A DNA stretch of 64,000 nt from Erythrobacteraceae bacterium (GTDB lineage Bacteria > Pseudomonadota > Alphaproteobacteria > Sphingomonadales > Sphingomonadaceae). Under the pieces are notes generated by a model that searched no databases, had not been told where the DNA came from, and worked only from the letters and a program-made list of their open reading frames with translations. This document shows positions 27,603 to 37,391 of the stretch, in pieces. The stretch's first letter is position 1. Each line of letters begins with the position of its first letter. The position numbers were made by a program, and so were the translations under genes. The stretch spans positions 1-64,000 of the forward strand of contig JAIYAM010000032.1 of the NCBI GenBank assembly GCA_027489065.1. Direction: 5' to 3'.

Positions 27603-29029
27603 AGGGCGTCGGCACGGACATCGGCACCATCCATTTCGTCGGTATCGGCGGGATCGGCATGTCCGGCATCGCCGAGGTGATGCACAACCTCGGCTACAAG
27701 GTCCAAGGGTCCGACATCGCGGAAGGCCCCAGCGTCGAGCGCCTGCGGGCGCGCGGCATCACCGTCCATGTCGGCCATGTGCGCGAGAACGTCGAGGGCG
27801 TGGCGGTGGTGGTCACGTCCACGGCCGTGCGCCGCACCAACCCCGAAGTCGCCGCCGCTCTGGAAGCGCGCATCCCCGTGGTGCGCCGCGCCGAGATGCT
27901 CGCCGAGCTGATGCGCCTGAAGTCCACCGTCGCGGTGGCGGGAACCCACGGCAAGACCACCACCACCAGCATGATCGCGACGCTTCTGGATGCCGGCGGG
28001 ATTGACCCCACGGTGATCAACGGCGGGATCATCGAGCAATACGGCTCCAACGCGCGGCTCGGCGATTCTGACTGGATGGTCGTGGAAGCCGACGAGAGCG
28101 ACGGGAGCTTCCTGCGGCTGGACGGCACCATCGCGGTCGTCACCAACATCGATCCCGAACACCTCGACCACTACGGCGATTTCGACGGGGTGAAGCGCGC
28201 CTTCGTCGAGTTCATCCACAACGTGCCCTTCTACGGCGCGGCGGTGCTGTGCGTCGATCACCCGGTGGTGCAGGCGGTGATCGGCGAAGTGCGCGATCGC
28301 AAGGTCGTGACCTACGGTTTCTCGCTGCAGGCCGATATCTGCGGCGTCAATGTCCGCAGCGAGGACGGGGGCAACATCTTCGATGTGATCGTCCGCCAGC
28401 GCGGACTCGAGGATCGCCGGATCGAGGGCGTGCACCTGCCCATGCCGGGCCGCCACAACGTACAGAACGCGCTTGCCGCCATCGCCGTGGCGATCGAGAT
28501 GGGCTGTTCGGACGAGGTGATCCGCACCGGCTTTGCCCGCTTCGGCGGGGTGCGGCGGCGCTTCACCAAGGTAGGCTCGATCGCTCTGGACGGCGGCGCG
28601 GTGACCGTGATCGACGACTACGCCCACCACCCGGTCGAAATCCGCGCCGTGCTGTCGGCCGCGCGCGAGGCGGTGGCTGACGGCGGCCGGGTGATCGCGG
28701 TCGCCCAGCCGCACCGCTATTCGCGCCTCAATGACCTGATGGACGCCTTCCAGTCCTGCTTCGACGATGCCGACATCGCCTTTGTCGCGCCGGTATATCC
28801 GGCAGGCGAGGAGCCGATCCCGGGTGTCGATCACGCCGCTCTTGTTGCCGGGATCAAGGCCCGCGGGCACCGCGCAGCGCGCGAGATCGCCGGGGCCGAT
28901 GCTCTTGCGGATACGCTCGCGGGCGAGATCCAGCCCGGCGACATGGTAGTGTGCCTCGGCGCGGGCGACATCACGCGCTGGGCGGCGGGTCTTGCGCCTG
29001 CGATCACCGCCAGGCGGGGCACGGCATGA
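27599..29029 (+). CDS. murC: UDP-N-acetylmuramate:L-alanine ligase
   Basis: Adds L-alanine to UDP-MurNAc, the first peptide step. It has 476 residues. The N-terminal motif [20 protein letters not shown] is the MurC hallmark, the ATP loop is [14 protein letters not shown], and [12 protein letters not shown] plus the C-terminal [14 protein letters not shown] complete the set. Start and stop overlap murG and murB. Confidence 0.97.
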   Translation: MKGVGTDIGTIHFVGIGGIGMSGIAEVMHNLGYKVQGSDIAEGPSVERLRARGITVHVGHVRENVEGVAVVVTSTAVRRTNPEVAAALEARIPVVRRAEMLAELMRLKSTVAVAGTHGKTTTTSMIATLLDAGGIDPTVINGGIIEQYGSNARLGDSDWMVVEADESDGSFLRLDGTIAVVTNIDPEHLDHYGDFDGVKRAFVEFIHNVPFYGAAVLCVDHPVVQAVIGEVRDRKVVTYGFSLQADICGVNVRSEDGGNIFDVIVRQRGLEDRRIEGVHLPMPGRHNVQNALAAIAVAIEMGCSDEVIRTGFARFGGVRRRFTKVGSIALDGGAVTVIDDYAHHPVEIRAVLSAAREAVADGGRVIAVAQPHRYSRLNDLMDAFQSCFDDADIAFVAPVYPAGEEPIPGVDHAALVAGIKARGHRAAREIAGADALADTLAGEIQPGDMVVCLGAGDITRWAAGLAPAITARRGTA

Positions 29030-30006
29030 ACCAGCCCGGCGACACCTGGATCGAAGGCGGCGGCGCAGCCCCGACCTGTGCGGTCGAGGGCGGGGTGAGC
29101 GCGCCGGTGCCGCTCGAAGGCATCCGCGGCAAGCTCACCTGCAAGGCGCCGCTTGCGCCCTATACCTGGTTCAAGACCGGCGGCCCGGCCGACTGGCTGT
29201 TCGAACCCGCCGATCTTGAAGACCTGAAGCTGTTCCTCGAGCGGCTCGAAGGCGAGATCCCGGTCATGGCGCTGGGCCTCGGCTCGAACATGATCGTGCG
29301 CGACGGCGGGGTGCCGGGCGTGGTGGTGCGGCTCGGCAAGATGTTCGCGAAGGTCGAGCATACGGGTGAGATGGAGCTGACCTGCGGCGGCGGGGCGAGC
29401 GGCATTCTGGTCGCCTCGACCGCGCGCGACCTCGGCATTGCGGGCGTCGAATTCCTGCGCGGCATTCCCGGCACGGTCGGCGGCTTCGTGCGCATGAACG
29501 GCGGCGCCTATGGCCGTGAGGTCGCCGACGTGCTCGTCGACTGCGCGGTGATCCTGCCCGACGGCACCTTTGTGACGCTCACAGCAGCGGAGCTCGATTA
29601 CGGCTACCGCCACTCGGCCCTGCCCGAAGGCGCGATCGTCGTCTCCGCCCGTTTCCACGGCCACCCGGGCGATCCCAAAGAGATTGGCGCAGAGATGGAC
29701 CGCATCGCGAATGCGCGCGAGGCCAGCCAGCCGCTGCGCACCAAGACCGGCGGATCGACCTTCAAGAACCCCGACCCCGCCGTCTCGGGCGGGCGCAAGG
29801 CTTGGCAGCTGGTCGACGAGGCCGGGTGCCGCGGGCTGAAGCTCGGCGGCGCGCAGGTTTCGGAGAAGCACACCAACTTCCTCCTCAACACCGGCGACGC
29901 CACCAGCGCGGACATCGAGGGGCTGGGCGAGATGGTGCGCGACAAGGTCTACGCCGCAACCGGCGTGAGCCTCGAATGGGAAATTCAAAGAGTGGGACGC
30001 CCGTGA
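29026..30006 (+). CDS. murB: UDP-N-acetylenolpyruvoylglucosamine reductase
   Basis: FAD enzyme that reduces the enolpyruvyl group to form UDP-MurNAc. It has 326 residues from the ATG at 29026. [12 protein letters not shown], the FAD-binding [13 protein letters not shown] and [19 protein letters not shown] are family motifs; the catalytic serine lies in [11 protein letters not shown]. It is a type IIa-like MurB, without the YxxxxA loop of type I as far as I can see. The N-terminus carries about 35 extra, poorly conserved residues; a start within them cannot be excluded. Confidence 0.95.
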   Translation: MNQPGDTWIEGGGAAPTCAVEGGVSAPVPLEGIRGKLTCKAPLAPYTWFKTGGPADWLFEPADLEDLKLFLERLEGEIPVMALGLGSNMIVRDGGVPGVVVRLGKMFAKVEHTGEMELTCGGGASGILVASTARDLGIAGVEFLRGIPGTVGGFVRMNGGAYGREVADVLVDCAVILPDGTFVTLTAAELDYGYRHSALPEGAIVVSARFHGHPGDPKEIGAEMDRIANAREASQPLRTKTGGSTFKNPDPAVSGGRKAWQLVDEAGCRGLKLGGAQVSEKHTNFLLNTGDATSADIEGLGEMVRDKVYAATGVSLEWEIQRVGRP

Positions 30007-30992
30007 CTTTCGACAAGCCTCTTCACGTCGCGGTGCTGATGGGCGGCTGGGCGAATGAACGCCCGGTCTCGCTGATGAGCGGCGGGGGCGTCGCCGACGC
30101 GCTGGAATCGCGCGGCCACAGGGTCACCCGCATCGACATGGGCCGCGACGTTGCCCTGAAGCTCGCGGAAGCCAAGCCCGATGTCGTCTTCAACGCACTC
30201 CACGGCGTTCCCGGCGAGGATGGGACGGTGCAGGGGATGCTCGACCTGATGGGCCTCGCCTACACGCACTCCGGCCTCGCCACCTCGGTGATCGCGATCG
30301 ACAAGCAGCTGACCAAGCAGGCGCTGGTGCCCCATGGCATCCCCATGCCCGGCGGGCGGATCGTGACGCGCGAGGAACTCTACGAGCGCGATCCCCTGCC
30401 GCGCCCCTATGTGCTCAAGCCCGTCAACGAGGGCTCGTCCGTGGGCGTCGCGATCGTCACCGCGGACAGCAATGTCGGCAATCCGATCAGCCCCGATGCC
30501 AAGGGCCCGTGGCAGGAATTCGCCGAATTGCTCGCTGAACCCTTCATCAAGGGCCGCGAATTGACCGCTGCGGTGCTCGACGGGCCTGAAGGCCCGCGCG
30601 CGCTGGGGGTCACGGAGCTGGTCGTCGCGAACGGCTTCTACGATTACGAGAACAAGTACACCGCCGGGCGGACGGAGCATATCTTCCCCGCCAAGCTCCC
30701 GGCCGAAATCACGGCGCTGTGCGAGGCCTATGCGGTGAAGGCGCATCAGGTCCTGGGCTGCCACGGCACCAGCCGCACCGACTTCCGCTGGGACGAGGAG
30801 GCGGGCGAAGACGGGTTGTTCGTGCTCGAAACCAACACCCAGCCGGGCATGACGCCCCTGAGCCTCGTGCCCGAGCAGGCGGCAGCTTGCGGCATCTCCT
30901 ATGCCGATCTGGTCGAGATGCTGGTCGCCGAGGCATTGCGGGTCCACGGCCTCAAGCAGGGAGGCACGCATGGCGCAGCAGATCCGGCGTAA
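30003..30992 (+). CDS. ddl: D-alanine:D-alanine ligase
   Basis: ATP-grasp enzyme supplying D-Ala-D-Ala to MurF. It has 329 residues from a GTG at 30003 that overlaps the murB stop. The motifs are VAVLMGGWANERPVSLMSG, FNALHGVPGEDGTVQG, the ATP-grasp KPVNEGSSVGVAIV, and FVLETNTQPGMTPLSLVPEQA at the metal site. It overlaps ftsQ by 23 bases. Its position inside the cluster corresponds to DdlB. Confidence 0.96.
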   Translation: MTFDKPLHVAVLMGGWANERPVSLMSGGGVADALESRGHRVTRIDMGRDVALKLAEAKPDVVFNALHGVPGEDGTVQGMLDLMGLAYTHSGLATSVIAIDKQLTKQALVPHGIPMPGGRIVTREELYERDPLPRPYVLKPVNEGSSVGVAIVTADSNVGNPISPDAKGPWQEFAELLAEPFIKGRELTAAVLDGPEGPRALGVTELVVANGFYDYENKYTAGRTEHIFPAKLPAEITALCEAYAVKAHQVLGCHGTSRTDFRWDEEAGEDGLFVLETNTQPGMTPLSLVPEQAAACGISYADLVEMLVAEALRVHGLKQGGTHGAADPA

Positions 30993-31899
30993 CGGGACCT
31001 CCGGCGTTCGCCGCGTCGCCAAGGCGCAGAGCCGCAGCCTCACCGCCCGCAAGGCGCGCGGGTCGGCGAGCGGCATCCTCGACCGGGCGATGGGCGTGCT
31101 GCCCTTCACCGAGGAACAGTGGAGCCGCATCTGGCTCACCGCGATCATCGGCGGTGTGGTGGGGATTGCCTTCATGATCGCCAGCCTTGCCGGCGTCCCC
31201 GCGCTTGCGCAGGCCCAGGTCGCGAAGATCGCTGCCGACGCCGGGTTCGAGGTGCGCCACGTGCGCGTCACCGGCACTTCGCGCATGGACGAGCAGCAGG
31301 TCTATGCCCGCGCGCTCGCCACCCGCAACCAGCCCATGCCCGATGTCGACATCGCGAAGCTGCGCGAGGAATTGCGCGCGCTGCCGTGGGTCAAGGACGC
31401 GCGGGTTTCGATCCAGCTTCCCCACACTCTGGCGGTCAACATCGTCGAGCGCGAGCCGCACGCGGTGCTGGAGAAGCCCGACCGGCTGGTGCTGATCGAT
31501 GCGACCGGGGTGGAGCTCGAACCCATCGCGATCGACAAGGCCAAGGGAATGCTGCGCCTCGCCGGACCCGGTGCCGGGCGGCAGGCCACGGCGCTCGAGG
31601 CGCTGCTCGCGGCTGCTCCCGCGCTGGCTCCGAAGGTCGAGGCCGCAGAATGGGTCGGCAACCGCCGTTGGAACCTCACCTTCACCACCGGCCAGATGCT
31701 CGCGCTCCCCGAAGGCGAGGTCGAGGCAGCGACGGCATTGGTGAAATTCGCGCGGCTGGACGGCAAGAACCGCCTGCTGGGCGGCAAGGTACTGGCCTTC
31801 GACATGCGCACGCCGCCGCGGCTCTACCTGCGCCTGCCCGATGCGCTGGGCAAGCCCAAGGACGTGGCCGTGCCCGTAGGTGAGGGGGACCCCACCTGA
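30970..31899 (+). CDS. ftsQ: Cell division protein FtsQ
   Basis: Bitopic divisome scaffold of 309 residues. A basic cytoplasmic region is followed by one membrane span (residues 57-75, LTAIIGGVVGIAFMIASLA), the POTRA domain (FEVRHVRVTGTSRMDEQQVY) and the FtsQ beta domain containing LPWVKDARVSIQLPHTLAVN and EREPHAVLE. The start at 30970 lies inside the ddl gene. The stop shares a base with the ftsA ATG. Confidence 0.92.
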   Translation: MAQQIRRNGTSGVRRVAKAQSRSLTARKARGSASGILDRAMGVLPFTEEQWSRIWLTAIIGGVVGIAFMIASLAGVPALAQAQVAKIAADAGFEVRHVRVTGTSRMDEQQVYARALATRNQPMPDVDIAKLREELRALPWVKDARVSIQLPHTLAVNIVEREPHAVLEKPDRLVLIDATGVELEPIAIDKAKGMLRLAGPGAGRQATALEALLAAAPALAPKVEAAEWVGNRRWNLTFTTGQMLALPEGEVEAATALVKFARLDGKNRLLGGKVLAFDMRTPPRLYLRLPDALGKPKDVAVPVGEGDPT

Positions 31900-33233
31900 T
31901 GGCGTCCCGCGCTGCCCCACAACGCCGCCTCGCCCGCACCTATGCCGCGGTCAATGTCGGGTCTTTCCGCATCTCGGCGATGATCATGGGCGAGACCGAG
32001 ACCGGCGAATTGCAGGTGCTGGGCTCCGGCCACCGCGCCAGCGCAGGGATCAAACGCGGCTATGTCACCGACATGGGCGCCGCCGCCCACGCGATCCGCG
32101 ACGCGGTCGAGCGCGCCGAGCGGAGCGCCGGAACCCCGGTGCGCTCGGTGTGGATCGCCTGCGCGGGGGCGGGCCTCGCCAGTACCGTCGTCTCGGTGGA
32201 TATCGAGATCGGCGGGCGGCGGATCGAGGACGAGGACGTCGAGCAATTGCTGATCGAGGCGCAGGACATGATCCAGCCCGACGGCCGCCGCGTGCTCCAT
32301 GCCCAGCCGGCGCACTACACGCTCGATGGCGCGCACGGCGTCGCCAATCCGCGCGGGCTTCACGCCGAGCGGCTGGGCGTCGACATTCACGTGATGCTCG
32401 CCGACGGCGCGCCGGTGCGCAATCTCACCGAAGCGGTGCAGAACGCGCATCTCGAGGTCGAAGGCGTGGTCGCAGCGCCGCTGGCGGCGGGCCATGCGTG
32501 CTTGACGGTCGAGGAGCGGGAACTGGGCGTCGCGCTGGTCGAGATCGGCGCGGACATTACGAACGTGGCCGTCTTCGCTGGCGGGATGCTGCTGGGCCTG
32601 CAGGCCGTGCCGATGGGCTCCGGCGCGATCACCGACGCGATTGCCTCGAGCTTTGGCATCCGCCGCAGCCAGGCCGAGCGTTTGAAGTGCGTCGCCGGCT
32701 CGGCGGTCGCCAGCCCCTCGGACCACCGCGAACTGATCCCGGTCAGCCCGCCGTCGGAACTGGGGGGCGACGGGGGGGACAGCGCGCCCGTGGGTCCGCT
32801 GGCACGCGGGGCGGACGACAAGAACCGCATTGTGCGCGCCGAACTGATCGCGGTGGTGACGCAGCAACTCGGCGTGCTCACCGCGGAGATCGGGAAGGCG
32901 CTGAAGACGATCGGCTTTTCGGGCAGTCGGGCAGGGCAGGTGGTGCTCACCGGCGGCGGGGCAGAGCTCGCCGGGATGGCGGATTTCATGCAGGGCGCGC
33001 TGGGTCAGCCGGTGCGCCTCGGCCGGCCGCCGCAGCTTACCGGCATGCCCGAGGCGCACCACGCGCCGGGATTCGCGACGCTCGCAGGGCTGTGCCTCTA
33101 TGCAGCCGATGACCCGGTCGATATCCGCGCAGTCGGCACCGGACGCGGCGGGGTGTACAAGTCCTTTGCGCGCGAAAGCGGCTGGTGGGCGCTGGTCATG
33201 CGGCTGTTCCGGGCGCTCAGGGAGTACTTCTGA
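31899..33233 (+). CDS. ftsA: Cell division protein FtsA
   Basis: Actin-like membrane tether for FtsZ. It has 444 residues. The N-terminal phosphate-binding strand is YAAVNVGSFRISAMIMGE, the SHS2 1C region covers about residues 85-165, and VEIGADITNVAVFAGGMLL and VVLTGGGAELAGMADFM are the second phosphate and adenosine motifs. The C-terminal amphipathic helix is WWALVMRLFRALREYF, suited for membrane binding. An acidic, glycine-rich insertion (ELGGDGGDSAPVG, about residue 290) is unusual. Confidence 0.94.
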   Translation: MASRAAPQRRLARTYAAVNVGSFRISAMIMGETETGELQVLGSGHRASAGIKRGYVTDMGAAAHAIRDAVERAERSAGTPVRSVWIACAGAGLASTVVSVDIEIGGRRIEDEDVEQLLIEAQDMIQPDGRRVLHAQPAHYTLDGAHGVANPRGLHAERLGVDIHVMLADGAPVRNLTEAVQNAHLEVEGVVAAPLAAGHACLTVEERELGVALVEIGADITNVAVFAGGMLLGLQAVPMGSGAITDAIASSFGIRRSQAERLKCVAGSAVASPSDHRELIPVSPPSELGGDGGDSAPVGPLARGADDKNRIVRAELIAVVTQQLGVLTAEIGKALKTIGFSGSRAGQVVLTGGGAELAGMADFMQGALGQPVRLGRPPQLTGMPEAHHAPGFATLAGLCLYAADDPVDIRAVGTGRGGVYKSFARESGWWALVMRLFRALREYF

Positions 33234-33279
33234 TGCGTCGCAGTCCGCTCTGGCATCGCGGCAAGGCGCAGGCCCATGC

Positions 33280-33288
33280 TGTGGATAA
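33280..33288 (-). promoter_or_regulatory. DnaA box upstream of ftsZ
   Basis: TGTGGATAA is the reverse complement of TTATCCACA, a perfect match to the DnaA box consensus. It lies 103 bases before the ftsZ ATG in the ftsA-ftsZ gap. In Caulobacter, DnaA is known to activate ftsZ transcription, so a regulatory role is plausible. It is a single box. Confidence 0.6.
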
Positions 33289-33352
33289 GGGCTTTGCCGC
33301 TATAAAATGATGCCACCGATTATGTCAGAGACGTTATAAGCGGGGGAATAGG

Positions 33353-33394
33353 ATGAAAAAGCCGCGACCCCGCGCCTGGAGGATCAGCTCATGA
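33353..33394 (+). CDS. Possible 13-codon leader peptide overlapping the ftsZ start
   Basis: The mini-frame [13 protein letters not shown] starts with an ATG at 33353 preceded by a G-rich Shine-Dalgarno-like stretch (gggggaatagg). Its TGA stop overlaps the ftsZ ATG as ATGA. This geometry would couple ftsZ translation to the leader. ftsZ also has its own tggagg ribosome site inside the leader. There is no evidence that the peptide itself has a function; chance cannot be excluded for so short a frame. Confidence 0.35.
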   Translation: MKKPRPRAWRISS

Positions 33395-35136
33395 GCATCA
33401 ATATCGGACCGGCGGCAAGCGACGATCTGCGCCCCCGTATCACCGTCATCGGCATCGGCGGGGCCGGCGGCAACGCGATCGCAAACATGATCGCGGCCGA
33501 GATCGAAGGCGTCGAGTTCGTCGTCGCGAACACCGATGCGCAGGCGCTGAGCACCTCGCCTGCGGAGCGGCGCATTCAGCTCGGCCCGGACATCACCGGC
33601 GGCCTCGGTGCGGGCGCCCGTCCTGAAGTCGGCAAGGCCGCAGCGGAAGAAACCGTCGCCGAGATCGAGCGCGCGCTCGAAGGCGTCAACATGTGCTTCA
33701 TCGCCGCCGGCATGGGCGGGGGCACCGGCACCGGCGCCGCGCCCGTGATCGCCGAGGCGGCGCGCCGCATGGGCGTGCTGACCGTGGGCGTCGTCACGAA
33801 GCCCTTCCTGTTCGAAGGCACGCGCCGGATGCGCGCTGCCGAAGCCGGGATCGACGAGCTCCAGCGCCACGTCGACACGCTGATCGTCATTCCGAACCAG
33901 AACCTCTTCCTCGTCGCCAAGGCCGAGACCACCTTCAAGGAAGCCTTCCAGCTTGCCGACGAAGTGCTCCAGCAGGGCGTCCGGTCGATTACCGACCTGA
34001 TGGTCATGCCCGGCCTCATCAACCTCGATTTCGCCGACGTGCGCTCTGTGATGAGCGAGATGGGCAAGGCGATGATGGGCACCGGCGAGGGCGAGGGCGA
34101 GAACCGCGCGCTCGACGCCGCCGAACAGGCGATCGCCAACCCGCTGCTCGACGGCGTCAGCATGGCCGGCGCCAAGGGCGTCATCATCTCGATCATCGGC
34201 GGCGAGGACATGCGCTTGCTCGAGGTCGACGAAGCCGCCAACCACATCCGCGAACTCGTCGACGAGGACGCCAACATCATCTGGGGTTCGGCCTTCAACC
34301 CTGACCTCAAGGGCAAGATCCGCGTCTCGGTCGTCGCCACCGGCATAGAGCAGGGTGCAGTCGGCGCGGTGGACCGGCCGCAGAGCGTCTCGCTCGGCGG
34401 CGCCCGTGCGCCCAAGCGCCCGGTGCTTGAGCTTTCCGAAGACGAGGGACTCGTTGCCCTGCCTCCGGTGGAGGACGCGCCCTATGCCGCCGCCCCGATG
34501 GCGGCTGCGGCCCATGTCAGCGCAACGCCGACTTTCGATCTCGGCACGCCCCCGCCACTCGCCGCGCATGACGACGAGGACGAGGACATGCTCGATCTGG
34601 CCGAAGAGGCCGAGGATGACAGCGCCTACGGTTCGGCTGCGCCCTTCGAACTCTCCGGCATGAAGGCCGGCGACGGCTACGGCGAGGAATATGACGACGA
34701 CGTCGACGAGATTGTCGATCCGCTGGCCGGCCTGCGCGGCGCTGATGAGGCCGCTCCCGGCTATGGCTATGCCGCTGATGAAGGCGGCGAGGCCCTCGAT
34801 CTCGACGACAGCTATGCGACTTATGGCGAGCCTGCCAGCCCGCCCTCTGGCCCGGTGCAGGACGATCTGCTCGCCAGTGCCGACCGGCTCGAGGCGGAGG
34901 ACCGTCCGGTCGAAGCGCGGCTCGGCGGCCGGCGTCGCTCGCTGCTCGGCGGCGGAGATGGCGGCGGTAGCGGCGGCGGCGGTGGGTCCGCTGCCGGCAG
35001 TACGCTGTTCGAGCGCATGGCCAATCTCTCGCGCAGCACCGCGCGCGAAGGGGACGACGATGATGACGGGGACGACGGCGATGATGGTCCGGCGCTCAGC
35101 ATCCCGCGGTTCCTCGGTCGGCAGAACAACCAGTAA
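33391..35136 (+). CDS. ftsZ: Cell division protein FtsZ, long-linker form
   Basis: Tubulin-like GTPase that forms the Z ring. It has 581 residues; the globular core occupies about 1-325. The GTP loop is [13 protein letters not shown], and the T7 loop that activates hydrolysis is [12 protein letters not shown] linker of about 240 residues, very acidic in parts ([17 protein letters not shown]) and then glycine-rich, leads to the conserved FtsA-binding tail [12 protein letters not shown]. Long linkers are normal in alphaproteobacteria, but this is toward the upper end. The start is set by the tggagg site 8 bases upstream of the ATG at 33391. Confidence 0.97.
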   Translation: MSINIGPAASDDLRPRITVIGIGGAGGNAIANMIAAEIEGVEFVVANTDAQALSTSPAERRIQLGPDITGGLGAGARPEVGKAAAEETVAEIERALEGVNMCFIAAGMGGGTGTGAAPVIAEAARRMGVLTVGVVTKPFLFEGTRRMRAAEAGIDELQRHVDTLIVIPNQNLFLVAKAETTFKEAFQLADEVLQQGVRSITDLMVMPGLINLDFADVRSVMSEMGKAMMGTGEGEGENRALDAAEQAIANPLLDGVSMAGAKGVIISIIGGEDMRLLEVDEAANHIRELVDEDANIIWGSAFNPDLKGKIRVSVVATGIEQGAVGAVDRPQSVSLGGARAPKRPVLELSEDEGLVALPPVEDAPYAAAPMAAAAHVSATPTFDLGTPPPLAAHDDEDEDMLDLAEEAEDDSAYGSAAPFELSGMKAGDGYGEEYDDDVDEIVDPLAGLRGADEAAPGYGYAADEGGEALDLDDSYATYGEPASPPSGPVQDDLLASADRLEAEDRPVEARLGGRRRSLLGGGDGGGSGGGGGSAAGSTLFERMANLSRSTAREGDDDDDGDDGDDGPALSIPRFLGRQNNQ

Positions 35137-35254
35137 CCCTTCGCTGGCCGCGCTGCCGATCACCGGTCAGCGGGTCGGCGCAAGGCGCGTGCTGTCCGCC
35201 GCGTCGGCCGACTTGTCCACTGACGGACAGCGACAGGTGAGATAAGCACAGGCG

Positions 35255-36712
35255 ATGGTTTCGCGTCTCCCGGCAATCTGCATTCTTGCGCTGCCTCTGG
35301 CATTGCTGCCCGTTGCCCACGCGGCGGGAGCGCAGGACGTCGTCTCGCGCGAGGTGGTGCAGCAGCTTCCCACCCCCGAAGTGCAGCGCCTCAACCGCGC
35401 TCTGGTCGCGCTCGCCAAGGCGCCGCGGGATCGCGACACGCTGATCGAAGCCGGGCAGGCCGCGCTGGGCGTTGACGATCTCGAAGCAGCGATTGGCTTC
35501 TTCGGACGCGCCGCAGAGATCGATCCGGGCAACCCGGGCGTCGCCCAGGGGCTCGCCTCTGTGTACCTGCGCTCGGGGCGGGCGGGCGAGGCGCTGGTGC
35601 AGTTCGACCGTGCCTTGGCCGGCGGAGCGGAGGAGCGCACGCTGATCACCGACCGCGCGCTCACGCTCGACCTCGTCGGGGAGCAGGCGGCAGCGCAGGC
35701 CGCTTACACCCGTGCGCTTCAGATCGACCCGGCCGATGACGAGGCACGCCGGCGTCTCGCGGTGAGCTACGCGATCAGCGGCAACCGTGCGCGCTTCGAG
35801 GAGACACTGCGCCCGCTGCTCGACCGCCGCGACATGGCCGCGCAGCGCGCGCGCGCCTTCGGCCTTGCGATCATGGGCGACAGCGAGCGGGCGACCGCGA
35901 TCGTCGAGCAGGTCATGCCGCGCGATCTTGCGACCCGGTTGGTGCCCTATTTCGGCTATATGCCGCGCCTCACCAAGCCGCAGCAGGCTGCGGCGGCGAA
36001 CCTCGGCATCTTCCCGCGCGCAGCCGACATCGGCCGCGACGATCCGCGCCTTGCGCGCTTCGCCGTCGAGGAGCGCGCCGACAGCCGCCTCGCTCCCGCC
36101 GGTGCGCCGCTCGGTTCGCGCCCGCCGACCACGACTGCGCCCGAACCCGCAAAGGGCAGGGCGGCCGCGAGAACGCCGCCCGCACCAAGTCCGGCTCCTG
36201 CCCGCCTGGCGACAGTGACGCCGGTGGCGGTGTCAGCTGCGCCTGCGACGCAGACCTCGCGGGTAGCCGATGCCTTTGCGGACCTCGGCGCGCCGCCGCC
36301 TGATGCCCGCGCCGGTGCCGATGCGGTCGACATTTCGCGAATCGCTGTCAAGCGTGAGGGGCCCCCGGCAGCGGCCGTGACGCCGGCCGTCGCCGAGAAG
36401 GCAAAGCCCAAGGCGAAGCCCAAGGAGCCGCCCAAGCCGGTCCACCCGAGCCGCATCTGGGTGCAGGTCGCGACGGGCCGCAAGGTCGACGCGCTCGCCT
36501 TCGACTGGAAGCGGATCAGCAAGGAAGGCGGCGCGGCTCTTGCCAAGCAGAAACCCCACACCACCAAGTGGGGCCAGGCCAACCGCCTGCTGGCCGGACC
36601 TTTCCCGAGCCGCGACAAGGCTGAGGCGGTCGTGCGCGAGCTGAAGAAGAAGGACATGGACGTCTTCCTCTATCTCAGCCCGGAAGGCGAGGAAGTTCAG
36701 CCGCTTAAGTAA
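35255..36712 (+). CDS. Secreted TPR and SPOR domain protein
   Basis: A 485-residue protein with a signal peptide (ICILALPLALLPVAHAAGA), three to four TPR-like repeats at residues 40-200 (for example AAIGFFGRAAEIDPGNPGVAQGLASVYLRSG), a proline/alanine-rich linker and a C-terminal SPOR domain (about 400-480, SRIWVQVATGRKVDALAFDW to FPSRDKAEAVVRELKKKDMD). SPOR domains bind denuded septal glycan, so a periplasmic division role is likely given the position 118 bases after ftsZ. I do not recognise a named gene. Confidence 0.82.
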   Translation: MVSRLPAICILALPLALLPVAHAAGAQDVVSREVVQQLPTPEVQRLNRALVALAKAPRDRDTLIEAGQAALGVDDLEAAIGFFGRAAEIDPGNPGVAQGLASVYLRSGRAGEALVQFDRALAGGAEERTLITDRALTLDLVGEQAAAQAAYTRALQIDPADDEARRRLAVSYAISGNRARFEETLRPLLDRRDMAAQRARAFGLAIMGDSERATAIVEQVMPRDLATRLVPYFGYMPRLTKPQQAAAANLGIFPRAADIGRDDPRLARFAVEERADSRLAPAGAPLGSRPPTTTAPEPAKGRAAARTPPAPSPAPARLATVTPVAVSAAPATQTSRVADAFADLGAPPPDARAGADAVDISRIAVKREGPPAAAVTPAVAEKAKPKAKPKEPPKPVHPSRIWVQVATGRKVDALAFDWKRISKEGGAALAKQKPHTTKWGQANRLLAGPFPSRDKAEAVVRELKKKDMDVFLYLSPEGEEVQPLK

Positions 36713-36871
36713 CGCGGCTGCGGTCTTCTCCAGTTTCTTTGCACAGGCTTTGCACAGCTCTGTCCAATTCTCCCCAGCCGCTCCAACCGATGTGATTGCC
36801 AAGCCCCCCGCTTCGCGTCCAATCCTGCCGGCGATGGTTTCCCCGACCCCAATTCCCCTGAAAGCCCGGCC

Positions 36872-37378
36872 ATGAGAGCGCAAGACATGGACTATTCCGC
36901 CGAGGATGACGCCGCCCCCGTCGACATGCTCGCCAGCCTCTTCGCCGCTCGCGGGTGGCCCTGCGAGATGGTCTCCGAGGACGAGATGACCGGAGAGGTC
37001 CAGGGCAGCTGGGCCAATTACCAGCTGCGCGCGATCTGGCGCGCGGAAGACGGGGTGCTGCAGTTCCTGTGCCTCCCCGACATCCGCGTCACCGAGGACA
37101 AGCGGGCGGAGGCCTATGAACTCCTGTGCCTCGTCAACGAGCAGATGTGGCTCGGCCATTTCGACATCTGGTCGAACGGCGATGTGCTGCTCTACCGCCA
37201 CGGGGCGCTGCTGGGCGACCACGGGCGGCTGAGCCTCGACATGGCGCAGGCGCTGGTCGAAAGCGCGATCGACGAATGCGACCGTTTCTACCCCGCCTTC
37301 CAGTTCGTGCTGTGGGGCGGCAAGTCACCGCGCGCGGCGCTCGAGGCGGCGATGGTCGACGCGGCGGGCGAGGCCTGA
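36872..37378 (+). CDS. YbjN domain-containing protein
   Basis: A 168-residue soluble protein of the YbjN (bacterial sensory transduction regulator) family. The recognisable parts are LASLFAARGWPCEMVSEDE, QFLCLPDIRVTEDKRAEAYELLCLVNEQMWLGHFD and the tail AIDECDRFYPAFQFVLWGGKSP. The family resembles type III secretion chaperones and its function is unclear. In alphaproteobacteria it often precedes proC, as here (13 bases apart), so co-expression is likely. The ATG at 36872 could be replaced by one five codons in (36887). Confidence 0.85.
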   Translation: MRAQDMDYSAEDDAAPVDMLASLFAARGWPCEMVSEDEMTGEVQGSWANYQLRAIWRAEDGVLQFLCLPDIRVTEDKRAEAYELLCLVNEQMWLGHFDIWSNGDVLLYRHGALLGDHGRLSLDMAQALVESAIDECDRFYPAFQFVLWGGKSPRAALEAAMVDAAGEA

Positions 37379-37391
37379 GCGGCGCGACACG

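Noticed and set aside
32381..32400. Other CACGTG-containing sites, for example near 17050 and 32390, as extra parS sites
   Set aside because: Only the central six to nine bases match; outer positions that ParB needs are wrong.
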